From: Ectobius pallidus
Taxonomy: Eukaryota; Arthropoda; Insecta; Blattodea; Ectobiidae
Length of the DNA: 64,000 bases
Direction: 5' to 3'
Assembly (NCBI GenBank): GCA_964059195.1
Contig: CAXKWD010000006.1
Coordinates: 133,282,539-133,346,538, forward strand
Under the pieces are notes generated by a model. That model saw only the letters and a program-made list of their open reading frames with translations, had not been told where the DNA came from and searched no databases. A program made the position numbers and the translations under genes. This document shows positions 13,131-25,394 of this stretch, in pieces. How positions within the stretch are numbered: the first letter of the stretch is position 1; every line of letters begins with the position of its first letter.

Positions 13131-13480
13131 CAGTAGTCTTCGACCTTTTTACCTAAAGTGCCATTTTCTTTTTGGTGAAAGACTAACGGGTCGTATTGAC
13201 TTATTGACTATTAGTCTATTAATAACACGATACTTACGTAACACAAATATAATATTAATTATATTAAATAACTGTAGGAATTACTTAATATTATACATGT
13301 GTGTTTTGTATTTTGTCTTGAACTTCGAAAAATGTTAGTGAATAACACAAAGTACAGTGACATTCATGAATTTAATGTGAGACCTTACACTATTTCTTTG
13401 TCAATAAATTTTGAATATTGGCATTGTAGTTAAAATTAGTATTTTTTTCCGGGCCCCGGTCCGCGGGTTGAAAACCATTG
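13131..13480. mobile_element. hAT-type MITE, 350 bp
   Basis: Left end is CAGTAGTCTTCGACCTTTTT; right end is CCGCGGGTTGAAAACCATTG, whose complement CAATGGTTTTCAACCCGCGG matches the left end imperfectly. The flanks are GTCTACAT (13123-13130) and GCCTACAT (13481-13488), an 8-bp target duplication with one mismatch. A CAGTGGTTCTCAACC-like terminus with an 8-bp duplication is characteristic of hAT elements (Charlie/Tip100 style). No coding sequence remains inside. Confidence 0.75.
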
Positions 13481-13488
13481 GCCTACAT

Positions 13489-16329
13489 AATCCTACATAA
13501 TGTGTTGTATAATTTGTCTTTTCCATTTTATTATGTTTATGTTTTCATCTATTGAGTTATTCTGTTTGTTTGACTTCCCTTGATATCTGGTTTATTAATT
13601 CATTTTCAGTTCTCGTTCATTTTCCTTATCACGTTCATTTTCGTAACGTTATATGATTTTGAGCTCACCAGGTCTTACTTGTTAGAGAATCTTCAGTGCA
13701 TCAGAGAAATTACGAAGCAATCTGGCATTCACACAGCTCCTTGTACCATCAGTTTATAATATTAACAGTAGTTCCTACCAGTATTTTTTTATTGTTATTT
13801 TTTGCAATGCCTTGTTCCGCGACTGCCCGTAAAATTTTGAATTCTCCACGAATTTTGCAGAATGTTTTTATTCAAAGTACGCGTATTAACATATGCATGT
13901 AGAGACTGTTCTTGGTTTACAAAATAAAAGTAATGGTGGTCCGTCACCATGTGTCGCAAGGTTATAATTTAATATACCCGTATGAAGAAATCTAATTTCG
14001 TATTCTGTACTAGGCTATGGCCAACCCTCTAAAAATGGCATATTTCATATGTAATCGTGACTTTCGAAGACCTGTGCTCGATAGAAAAAAAATGAAGTAC
14101 ATTATGTGCGCTGGTTTATTTTACTATTTTACGTCGATGACAGAAAGCGGTCCATCTGAACTCATTTCTGGCCATTTATCAAAATAATAATTTTAACTCA
14201 GCGTATATCAATCCTTTAATTCGAGAAGTCGAAGACACTCAACATAAACCAAATCATGGTGGATAGATGTAATGCACATAAAATTATTCCAGGGTCTGAT
14301 GCTCCGAATAATTGCAAAATTTGGAAGATACGGGGTGAGAGGGTGAGTAATTATGACAAACAGCTTTTTTTAGGTTAATTTCGAGTATCATTTTCTAGAA
14401 TGTTTGCTTCTCTTAACTGGACTAACATATTGGAAATAGCTCCCATAGTCCACAGGAAATCCGAGTCCCAACAATCCCACAGCCTTTATCATTTCATTGG
14501 TTAAAGTTAAAAACATAATTTCTTTTGTTTGTGGTAGATTTCCACTGCAACGAGTTATTTCATTATCGAACCGTTTCTTTTCCCTTTGTTTAATTAGTTT
14601 GTAAACTTCCATTTTTCAATTTCCGTTCAGACGATTGTGGCAGATTGTGCCTGGAGGATAGGCATGTGTAATTGAACGCTTACATTTTTTCATTAAAAAA
14701 CAGGCTTCCAAAAAATCCCTAGGCAAGCGAACCCATGAAAAAAGCTGACGTGGTTGTTGCTGCGTCTGAACTTGGAATGTAATAATTAAATTGTTTGAAA
14801 GGAATTGATTTTATCATTGTAACCCCCTCCCACATCTACCCACTCTTGTGTGTTCTCTATGCGTTCCAATGATTTGTCAGCATTATGTGCTGTCAAAATC
14901 AGACATTTGTTTTGGGGAAAAGTAGTAGACTCTGCTTTAGTGCAGAGCCTGTGAATGTGTAGTATTATGCCACCATGTTATCGATGACCCGGCTTTTAAT
15001 CATTCCTAAATCAGTATATTGAGATTTATTGACATTCGTACTGCAGAGGCCATTAAGGTTGGATATTGTGCTAGTAATGCAGTCTATTATTTCTAATACA
15101 GTATTGATTTTTAAATGTCCCGTGGCAACATCAATGTTAGTGTAAAATGGAGGTAGCTTTTAAAATTATATAATATAAATTAATATACAACAGTACTGAA
15201 CTCTCTCGCCCTGTACTTCGGACTCATTTTCATTCTTTCTTTCTTCCTCTCTCTATTTAATTGTTTCTTATTATACTCGTGTTATCGTAGGCGTTTTTCA
15301 CAATGCTGTTGTTTCTCTCCACCAAATAATACATCACAATTATGCATTCCAATTTATAATTTAAGCTAATTTTGCTTCTCCGCTTTAGTCTAACCATCGC
15401 ATCTTCATTTGTTGTACTCTCACTGCCATGCTCCCTTTATAGTGTAGAGTGTACTTGCCTTCAGGTTCTCAGTTCATCACCGGCTTGGGCAGTTTTCCAT
15501 TTATCCTTGAATGTTCCTGTACCACGGTAATTTTTCTCTTTCATTTTTTTTACGACATCTATTTAGATAAATTCTTTTATGGCAGAATTCCTTATTTTCT
15601 CTCTCCTTGATTGTCTTACTAATTTTCTCCAGTAATCCATTTCTGTTTGGGTCGTGATTTTGCTTTTTTGTTTTTACTACTTACTGTTGACGTTTCCCCT
15701 CCATATAACATTTTTTGAAGTGGTTACGAGTGATACTGTACTTTTATCCATATTTTAAATTCATACTGGTGAACATGATGATTTGTAGTTCAGTTAGTGA
15801 TGACTGAAGATGGATTAATGAGTTCAAGATTTCAAAACTTTAAGGACATTAGTCGTCCTACTTCTTTCACCGGATTTACAGAAGAGCGTGAATTATACCA
15901 TCGATGTCGCTGTGGGTATTAAAGCACCATAATGTGAGGAAAAAAGCAGCAATAATAATGTTAATAATAATACTGATATACTAGTGATGATGATAATGGA
16001 AGGAAACAAATTTTATAACTAGGCCTATATCAAATTCATCGACCTGATTATTTTTATCGGTAGATTTTATTGAGATGATTTTTCAAAAATTATCTGACTT
16101 TGTCAGTTTCAGGGGGGAGAAATTATTGTCACTATTGTTTGAAAAAGCTACATATTTAATATATAGAAGTTTAATCCCTTTGTGTATACAATATAGCGAC
16201 ATTCTGACAACATCGATATAGCTGCATTCGGAGAAAAAAAAAATTAGGAAGTTTTCAGCATATCCAGTAGAACCTTGAACTTTTAACGGCACTTAAATTT
16301 ATTGGACATGTTTAAATCATTTTATTATA
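13489..16329. other. stretch without a recognised gene
   Basis: Short frames only (up to 74 codons). A pyrimidine-rich patch occurs at about 15230-15300. One TAGGCCTA palindrome lies at 16020. No transposon ends were found. Confidence 0.5.
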
Positions 16330-16790
16330 CTTTAGTGTCTGTCAAAAGAAAGCGAGCGTCCTTGTGAGAGGTTGGTAACATTGAAAGTCAAGGAATTAGT
16401 TCCCAGGAGTTCGCGTTCGTCTGACCCCAAAAGACCCTTTATCCCTTGAGGGTTTCCTGAGAGATGTCTGGTTGCGAGGGGTCTGGTATTGCCAGCCATT
16501 ACAGCTGAATTCAATAGGCAGAAGTAGCAATGATATGGCGGGGTTTTTCTAGGTAACCTTCAAAGAGAAAATTTTTTCGTTCTTCTTCTTTTCCTTCTTT
16601 TTTCTGGTGGGGAAGGACAGGAAGGATCCGTAAAGGTATTTCAAAGAAATCCCTCCAGAGCCATGCATCAGACCCGGTCCGGACGGTCGGGCGACCCTAG
16701 GGTTCCGGCGATGATAGTTTTTCCTGCCTTCCTTCTTATCCAGTCATGATTGTAGACAGGTGCGGCGTTGCCATGATTAACACACATGTG
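16330..16790. repeat. G+C-richer segment, possible old repeat
   Basis: This block stands out in base composition, with GGTCCGGACGGTCGGGCG-type sequence near 16676 and a long pyrimidine run near 16580-16605. A minus-strand frame of 60 codons (16332-16514) has a protein-like composition but no recognised motif. It may be a fragment of a transposon or retroposed sequence; I cannot place it in a family. Confidence 0.3.
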
Positions 16791-17174
16791 GCTTCTACCA
16801 AACTATATTCTAACATCGGCATCTTGCTTTATGCCAGCAATAATAATTTAGTTGTGGAATGCTTAATATTTTTCTGATGTATTTATAGATAATGTTCTCT
16901 CTCTCATTTCAGTTCTTTTTGCTACAGATGCTCATCAGTAACAAACTAGTATGGATAGTAGCCTACTTGCTTTGAAACTAAAGAGTATTTATTACTTTTT
17001 ATCAACTTTTCCCCACAACTATTCATTTTCCCACACTTGTCTACACTTTATATTCGAATAGTATTTGAAACATTTTTGTTCATTTTACACATGTTTTCGT
17101 TGGAATCAACGCATCTAAGGGTTAAAATTATTTGATGCAAGATACTAAATATTACCCAATAGGGAAGTTTTTAC

Positions 17175-17295
17175 AATCAGGCGGTCGCGGTAGTTCGTGG
17201 GTCGAATACTCCTCATGTAAATGGATCAATTGGTCTAATCCTTGTGTTGATCTATGGCCGAGAAGTTAACTCAACCAAATTGAGCACTAAAATTA
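17175..17295 (+). mobile_element. possible tRNA-derived SINE fragment
   Basis: GTGGGTCGAATACTCC resembles a decayed RNA polymerase III B box (GGTTCGANTCC). It is preceded by GGCGGTCGCGG and followed by a SINE-like body (ATCTATGGCCGAGAAGTTAA). No A box or target duplication is clear. Confidence 0.35.
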
Positions 17296-18803
17296 TTTAT
17301 CTTAACACATCTTCTTGGGCCGATTATTTGAAAATCTGAGTGCCTCGATTTGCAAGGATCCCGAGAGCTCCAAAGTCAAGTAGGAAGTGTTATAAGTAAA
17401 GTATATTTACCACATAATGTAAATCAACTTTACAAAAACTTATATTAAAGAATAATCCTAATACATTTGTAATACTGTAATTCAGTATTAAATAGTAATT
17501 TGTTCCCGCGCATTCTTTATAAATACTGAGCTTTTTTATATCCCGTTTGTCGTAATTCAGTACTGAAGAATAATTTGTACCAGCACATACTATATACATA
17601 CTGAACTTTCTTCTATATCCCGTGTGTCGTTCTTGTAGATGGAACTATTAGAGGTATACACGTACTAAGTTTTAGCACAGACCGGACGTCTTAAAATATA
17701 ATTTCAAAATTATAATAAACAGAATGCGAAGGATTTTCTTTTGAAAACGTTTGGAAGCATAAAAACTAATCTTTTTAAGTACTAAGAAGTAATGAAGAAT
17801 ACAATTTGTTAGTAGGAACAATACACTAAAATACGAGTAATTAGGGTTACCTGTTAAATACGGAAGCGTCGTAACAACAAACTAGAATTACTTTTTTTAC
17901 AGAGATATTAAAATAATAGTGTCAGTGCTATTGTGAACGTCAAAATGGCTTTTTATTGACTTCGTTTTGAAACCCACTTGTTGGAAATAGGGCTGTGTAT
18001 TTTGAGTGTGTAATAAATATATATTTTATCAATTATATGAGAGTATGGGATGTCCTTTTTATTTCGTAGAAGTGTAACGTGCTAATCAAGGTTTCAGTTT
18101 TCTGTAGATTGTCATTATTAATGCTTAGAATTCGTTGAATAAAACAAACCACAAAGTATTTCTTGTTCAGTGTAAAATATAGACTAACGTAAGCTGTGAA
18201 TCTGTATGGCGTACAGTTAGAATTATTCTTTCTTCCTTACTTTCTCTTTTATTTATTTCTTCAGAACTCTCGATATTTATTATTAGAGGTCTACTAATCG
18301 AAGAATTAATGCGTGTTTATATTTATATTCTTCAAATCGCAAGTTAGTGTACTACTCCATGACGATTCTTGATTACGATTAAAATCTGGTTGCCAAACTA
18401 CGTATTTTAAATCTGATCTTACCTGCTGCAAACAAAATGTTACTTAAGCTTTTTCTTACCTAAACTTTTTACGGTGTGTAGAGGATTTTAACATTCGGGA
18501 TCATGACTATGATAAATGTGAATTCATTTTGATTAATAAAAGAAACCTTCATCATCTAACCTCGAATTACTGTGCACTGTATTATGGGTAATTGTAGCTT
18601 CAGAATAACTTTATCTACAAAGATAGCATCTGCTTCATAATCTTTTGTTATATTTTATTCCGAATAATAGCGTACCATATGAATATGATTGTTTAATGTG
18701 TTTTTAATATTCGTTTTTCTCTGTTGCAGGTGAGTTGGTAGACTCCAATTAGTTTGAAAATATACAGTCATCTAACCAACTAATAGTAAGAGATCGTCTG
18801 CAT

Positions 18804-18822
18804 AATTATTATTATTATTATT
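18804..18822. repeat. (ATT)n microsatellite
   Basis: Six ATT triplets. Confidence 0.85.
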
Positions 18823-19175
18823 GAATGTTTCGTTGTTGTTAATAGTTTTAAGCATTCTTAAGTCTCCCAGGAAATAAATAACTTACTAAAGCTTTAGTCC
18901 CATGCCTTCTTCTATTGAGCCATACGAAAAAGTACGTATGCCTAATACAGTAAGCCGGTATGTTTTTTCATGTTTCCAAGATTCCAAACACTGGTTTGTG
19001 CTTCTTTTATTCAGATTTCAAGTGAGTCATCCGAACATTAAATAATTGATACATGCGTCAATAATGCATTATATTTATGACCTGTAACCTGCCCTTTATT
19101 TATGTCAATATTCTGCACTCTACGGAAATTTTGCTAGTTCAAAATTTCTTTTGGTAATTGAATTGTTTAAGTTGA

Positions 19176-19200
19176 ATTATTATTATTATTATTATTATTT
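19176..19200. repeat. (ATT)n microsatellite
   Basis: Eight ATT triplets. Confidence 0.9.
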
Positions 19201-20571
19201 AGTATTTAATTTAAGTCATTTTAAAACATCACTACATTATAGTATTTAATTTTAAAGATCAATTTCGCTTATAATATTTGTGGTATATTGGGATAAGATT
19301 TTGAAGGACTCTTCCGAGGCACACAAATGACAGATCTTTTGATTATCGAAATGCCATCTTGAATATCGTCTGTGACACTAAAAGAAATTTAGAGTTCTTA
19401 CCCATTATTTATTTATACTGTTTTATCTTACTACTTTGGATTTACTACTTTGCCCGATGAAACATGAAAGTATATTATCACTACTAACGAAAAGACTACT
19501 GAAAAAATACTTATGTAATTTAATGAACACAGATAATTATTTAATTAATTATTGTTGAATCTTCCACATATGAATTGATTATATAAAACACTTTACTATA
19601 AATATGTAAGAGCCATATTTCATAAAGATATGAAACATCAATAACACTGTAAGTTATACTAAGTTAGTCTACCTCAAAGCTTGGCAACAGAATTGTTGCT
19701 TTTTTAAATAAAAAGTGTTGAAATATTTATCTTTCCCTTTGCTCTGTACTATGTGTCATTGTTATTTATTCTGAAAGTTATTTTTGTGTACCCTCTTGCC
19801 TAATCTCTGGCATATTGGTATAAGTACTTTAGTCACTTTGGAACATTGAATATTCATATGTAAATAAGGGCTTGTAAATTAGCCTGTGCGTGATTTCACT
19901 CATTCCCCAGCTTCTATTCTACCACAGACACTCTTGTCTCTTTTTCTGTCTCCCTCTCTCTTTCCCTCTTGCACGTACACACTATGGTTTATTATGCAAA
20001 CACTTTAAAATATTGCTTACCCATTTGTGAGGATGCAGTGCTTCATGTATGTAGTCCATTTCTCTTGAAGTGCCAGCCAGCACTCCAGAAGATTGCTATC
20101 ATCCCGAGTGATGATGATGGTCTATCAGCTGCTTTGAGCCACATCCTGTAAAGTATAATTGATGTGAATAATATCCACCCTGGAGATTGTGTTTTCATGT
20201 GCGACAGTCCATCACATGCAGGAAATAATTGCAGTATTGTACAATGCGAAATTGACTCTAAATTGGGAGGATACCAGTACGTTACAGGCAAACAAAAATG
20301 ACCTGCATCAGGGTTAAATAAAGCACTGTTTAATTTTGTTTTGTATTGAAATTAAAATTAAGTTAACATTTTTATAATAATATCTTAAGAATTATGTGGT
20401 CGATACTCCAAATTTTATCTTGATAGATTAAAGAATTTGTTTCATACCTGAAGGAATAAAGTGGTTGAAGTATGAGGAAGTTATGTTTCCAGGTGAAAAG
20501 GTACGTATTTCATAAAGTCCGAAAGCCCAGGGTTTAGTTCTTATTACTAAATTACGACTTGGCTCTTCTTT

Positions 20572-20595
20572 AAAAAACAAAAACAAAAACAAAAA
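20572..20595. repeat. (AAAAAC)n microsatellite
   Basis: Tandem AAAAAC units. On the minus strand they translate to a Leu/Phe run that should not be taken as coding. Confidence 0.85.
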
Positions 20596-22296
20596 TTGTT
20601 TTCTAAACCTCAACAGGAAGATAATTGAATTACAAGTATATGCCATAGGGGTGAGTCCTACAGTATCGACCACGTGACGTTCTGACGTTTGATGGTTGTG
20701 ACAAAAATGTGAACATCGTTCTTATGTCTGAATAACTTTTTCTTAGTGCGAAAATTCCAGAGAATGTCACAGGGAGCTGGTGAAAGCTTTGGAAAGAAGG
20801 ACCATGGTACCGAACTTCGAGGATTTTTTATAGGTTGGGCTTCCGTGGTTTCATGCTTCCAGCTACAGTAGAGTGACACGATGCCCTCGCGTATACATGT
20901 TTATGGGTTTCTACTATCTACCCTAATCTAGTCCTATAATGTGCATCATACATACATTCCTTACCCTGCCTCTTCATTTGTACATTTCAAAACGATCACA
21001 AATTATCAAAAAATAAAAAGTTGCCATGACTTATGTATGCTCCATCTCTCGTAAATATGTTTATGGCTGGCCCCCGGTACCAAATACCCACTTGAACCCC
21101 CCCGTTTCGGTACTAACCAATCACAACTGAGAAAGTTTTAAGCTGATTAAAATGGCTGTCAGTGACGAAGGAACCAAACGAACGAGCTAGATCGAGTGAA
21201 GCCGTGGTTGCTCGGATTGGTTGTTTCGTTAGGTTTTGCATAAACTTTGACTCAGTTATTGGAGTTTGCAAGGTTCTAAGTTAACTTTTTTCACGTCATG
21301 TTTAAATTTAAAATTTTCAGTGTGAATGAACCTTCAGACTTTGATAGAATTGCACCCCAAGTCAATATTTAAACAAATCTCCATTAAATTTTTTAATGGT
21401 AATGCAAAATCATCAGTTATTTAACTTTTTATACAACAAAGCCATATTTTGTCGTATTTTATATATGAAAACATGGAAAGGAGACAAAAAATATATAAAT
21501 GTTTTCCATTACCTTTACTTAGTAGCTTTGACCGCAGTTACTTTCTATGGAACAAAAGCCAGAAAAAGCTTCTTCTTCACACTCTTCCGTGTTTGAATTG
21601 GGATGTTGAATTTATTCTTGGGCCTTGGCCTTAGGAGAATACTAGTTTATATCTAGGAAGTAGGGAGACATTTCTGAAGAATGTAGGCCTATCCTTTCTT
21701 TGTGAGGCATTGAAGAGAACTTTACCTCGAAGAGAAGCGTGTATTGACCCATCAGCAGAAAGGGAGACTCTCCAATTTTCTTCCTTTCGCTTTTCTCCTA
21801 GCTGTTTGATTTCTTTGTTGTTACCGGGTAGTAGGTAGGCCCATATAACTTGCGGTTCAACATAAAATATAGTTACATAACCTCTGAATAATCGTGTGAA
21901 AAGATGCCGCCATACACTGGTATCACTCCCCATATACCAGTTTTCTTGTCTTCGAATAGAGGGATGAAAGCTGACTCCCTCCCCCCCAAAAGAAACTAAG
22001 TGGATTCTCTTTTGCCCAACTTTCTTTTAGAAAGTAATGCTTACCTGTAAATTGAAAGTGCTGTAGTTTTAATAGCGTCGATGCGGAAAGATTGTTCCTG
22101 AACCAATGAAGGGAATGAAGAAGATTCTGGGGTCATTTAATGGTCAGTTTTATTTTTATTACTCATTTTATTCTGTCCTAAGCCCAGCAACCACTGTAGG
22201 TGCCACGTAACATCTGCTTTTGGAGAATTACTGCTAATTGGCTTCCTGCTTTAGTACAGAGTTTATGAAAATATATAAAGATTGAGCATTAAATGT

Positions 22297-22420
22297 AGAG
22301 CATTGGCACGGATAGCAAATGGTCCTGGGTTCAAAGCCCAGTGTCAGAGGAATTTTACTCCTATAATATTACCATGTAATGTTCAACAGATACAATAATC
22401 TGTGGTTCATATATGCATAT
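22297..22420 (+). mobile_element. tRNA-derived SINE, copy 1 of a neighbouring pair
   Basis: GTAGAGCATTGGCACGGATA, then GGTCCTGGGTTCAAAGCCC (B-box like), then GTCAGAGGAATTTTACTCC and ACAATAATCTGTGGTTCAT. The same order of blocks recurs at 22595-22720. The head looks like a tRNA acceptor/anticodon half with the GGTTCAA B box; the A-box end is missing here. Confidence 0.65.
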
Positions 22421-22594
22421 ATCTATTTTGAATATTACTGTATAATAACAGTGGAAGCCCGGTCAAAAAAATCACTAATTAGTGTGCCTCACAGTACTGC
22501 ATATGACATAATTTGTCTGTCAGTGAGGTAGACCATTAAGGGCAATCAGTCATAGGAGAAAGGTTCTATCTGGCGCTGTGAATTGAACTCTGTC

Positions 22595-22720
22595 TTAGCC
22601 CAGTTGGTGGTAGAGCATTGGCACGGATAGCCAAAGGTCCTGGGTTTAAATCTCACTGTCAGAGGAATTTTTCTCCTATAATATTATCCAACAGAGACAA
22701 TCTGTGGTTCATGAATGCAG
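22595..22720 (+). mobile_element. tRNA-derived SINE, copy 2 of a neighbouring pair
   Basis: TTAGCCCAGTTGGTGGTAGA (A-box like, TRGYNNARNNGG), GGCACGGATAGCCAAAGGTC, and GGGTTTAAATCTC (decayed B box) are followed by the same body as 22297-22420: TCAGAGGAATTTTTCTCC and ACAATCTGTGGTTCAT. It is not a functional tRNA gene, because no acceptor stem closes and the body continues past the B box. Confidence 0.7.
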
Positions 22721-23653
22721 ATACGCAACTCTGTACTTTTGTATATACTAAACTTGTAAATGCTTTCTCCTAAAACATGCATTTATCTGTAAGTCTTTTC
22801 GTACGGAGTCACAGCGCTCTATTTTTTTCCGAATTGGCTCAAAACTTGGTTACCGGTATTTAAATTTCTACAGCTGTTGTTTTATTCTAATTTTATTCGC
22901 ACAAAAAATCAAGTAAGTTAATTTCCGGGATTTATTAAAGACTCTTTATTTGTTTTACTGCTCTTAGATGGGATACCAGTGTTTGGCCATTAAAACCTGC
23001 AGCACATCTTTATGCAGGAAGGAAGTAATTTCTTTGGTCCAGTGTAAATTTACTAAAGAAATCTGTAGCAGATGGCAGAATGTGCATACTCCAAATTACT
23101 ACTTACAGCCTTTTCATGTTCATCATGATCCTTTCTCTCCTAGAGTTTTTTTTTTTTTGGTTGAGGAACTACTTTTATTTTTGATCGTCCCATTTTGAAT
23201 GGACACGTCGTTGGTGCAACCACTGTGCGTACAAACAATTGAATACAGTGTATTTGGTGCCTGTGTTACTGTATACAGTATTTTAATAACTGGTGTTTTG
23301 CATGCAGTTGCTTCGTACAGAGAACCAATTAGCTGTGGCTTCATAATGGGCATGATGAGTTGTTCCCATTAGTACAGGCCCGTGTTTTTATATCCTCCGA
23401 GCTGGGAGCGTTCGCAGCATTTGCGTTTCAGTTATAAGGAAATCGCGCCGTTCTGTGAAATGGAAGTGTAATAGCCGGTAAATTAACGAAGTGCAGTTAA
23501 TTGCGAATAATCTGATTAGCTAAGCAAATTCTCGATTTTCTAGAACCAATTTTAGTACCTTCCCGCAAGGTAAGAAATTCCAAGTCTGGAGGTAGTTGCC
23601 AAACCAAGAAATCTAGTTGCCATTATTTATTAATATGATTATTTCCTGAATGA
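22721..23653. other. stretch without a recognised gene
   Basis: One 76-codon frame at 22968-23198 (plus), unrecognised. Nothing else supported. Confidence 0.5.
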
Positions 23654-23661
23654 AAGAAACT

Positions 23662-23847
23662 CAGTGGCGGACGCAGGGGGGATTTGGGGGGACATATCCC
23701 CCCCGAAATTTGAAAAAAAGGCTATATATGCAATGTAAGTGGCCAGATTTATAAACTAATTATATATTTAAGTCAATTAATTTTTTTAGTATTCTTTCTA
23801 CCTATTCAAATCCCCCCCCCCCCGAAAAAATTCTGCGTCCGTCGCTG
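23662..23847. mobile_element. hAT-type MITE, 186 bp, with perfect 8-bp target duplication
   Basis: Left end CAGTGGCGGACGCAG; right end CTGCGTCCGTCGCTG. The complement of the right end, CAGCGACGGACGCAG, matches 13 of 15 positions. Both flanks are AAGAAACT (23654-23661 and 23848-23855), a perfect 8-bp duplication. Inside the termini lie G and C runs (CCCCCC near 23700 and 23815). There is no coding capacity. An 8-bp duplication with CAGTGGCGG ends is a hAT signature. Confidence 0.9.
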
Positions 23848-23855
23848 AAGAAACT

Positions 23856-25348
23856 AATATAAATGATGAAACTCATAAACAAGACCCATAAAATTAAATA
23901 ATATTTCAAATGCTTACAATAAAGATTCTTAATCTCACATCAACTCATCGCTTGAAACAGTAAAGTAGGCCTACACAATGGACAACTTGAAAGAGGAATT
24001 CACAACAAAATGCCGCCTACATGAAAAGTCTGTGATTATCAAATTATTCCGACATTAATCAGAACAGGTCTTCTGGAACGACATATTATAATTTGTATTA
24101 CAAAAAAAAAAAGATTGTTTACCAGGTTCGATTAATTTTAATGTCAATATCGTTGTCTGTTGACTAAATACTTCTTTCACTTTTCAGTTTTTGTAAATAT
24201 TCTCAGTTAATGATGGGAGTTTTTGTATTTCTTTCTGATATTTATTATTATCTTACAATCTATAAGACATATATTTTAGATTGACTTCATTTACGCCACC
24301 AGTGAATTTAATACGAACTTAATTTCATTGAGCTTGGAGAGGTATATTATGTGTACAGTAGGCGAACTTGATAGCGGTAATGAAAATAGCTAACATTGTA
24401 ATCTTTCCTGTTCTCGAGACGCTTTTACGGGCTTGTATAACTTGACCCCAAGTTTCTGTGAACATACACAGTTCCCTCGGGCAAGGACATACGCTTCCAA
24501 AGAAGTTTATAGCTGTGATAATGCTGAATAGCTTCTCATCCTTTACATAGAGATGATGTCTTCTCCCAGTATGTATAAAAGCAAACCTGCTATACATGAG
24601 CCATCACGTGCATTTACAACTACTTTCACGAGGAAAGTGTATTCTTGTGGGATGCGTTTATTTGATCTTAAACCAACTGTAAGTTAAACTGTCCATTTTA
24701 ATTTAAGATAGATGTTTTACCGGATTTTGGCTATACTTAGTGTGCTTATTCCAAATATGTAAACAGTTTTTCTCTACAGTTCTACTTTTATATAGATTTT
24801 ATTCGTGAACTCTTAGTCTAGCGAAACAAAATCTTGCTTGATAATAAAGCTAGTGAAGGTTCTTGACACGTAGGACGAAAACTGTACGAAGTACAGAAAA
24901 AGTAAAAGCTGGATTATTTTTGGCCCTCAAATTGACAGCTGATAAGTCGTACACGTCCGTATAATATGTGATAATATCAATTTTTTTTAAAGACCCCCAT
25001 GTTATATTGTTATTGTGATGTTAATTTAATGTTAGTGTGTTGCTTTTTTCTTCAAATGATTTAGAAGCTAAAAATAGGCACTGTTTTTTATTTATATCAG
25101 ACGTAAAATGGGTCAGTATGCATAATGGTAATACCATATCTCACAAAACTAATAGCACTTTTGGCATCAGCGACCTAAATATACCCAAGAATAAGTATAA
25201 ATTCTAAGGCACCAAAATGGCTGTTGGTCTGTGTTATATATCAAAGGATAGTTGACCGAGGGAAGTGAGTCATTAGTTCCTTTAGATATTAAAAATGATG
25301 TATGTGTAGGATATTTTATTTATTTTTATTCCGTTTCAATATGAAGAG

Positions 25349-25352
<4 letters not shown>
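23856..25352. other. stretch without a recognised gene
   Basis: Short unrecognised frames only (up to 90 codons, minus, 24325-24597). One TAGGCCTA site at 23966. Confidence 0.5.

Positions 25353-25393
<41 letters not shown>
25353..25393. repeat. homopolymer T tract, 41 bases
   Basis: Forty-one thymines in a row. Read on the minus strand this is a poly-A tail preceded by AGACCTCGCGTC, so it may mark the 3' end of a retroposed sequence lying to the right (25394 onward). I do not recognise that body. Confidence 0.8.

Positions 25394-25394
<1 letters not shown>

Larger units (their letters stand above)
17296..22296. other. long stretch without a recognised gene
   Basis: About 5 kb of AT-rich sequence with ATT microsatellites (18804-18822, 19176-19200) and an AAAAAC tract (20572-20595). 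G+C-richer islands at 19960-20290, 20640-20880 and 21050-21240 have no motif I recognise. The last contains ACCAATCAC and GATTGGTTG, an opposed CCAAT pair. All frames are 100 codons or less and look random. Confidence 0.5.
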
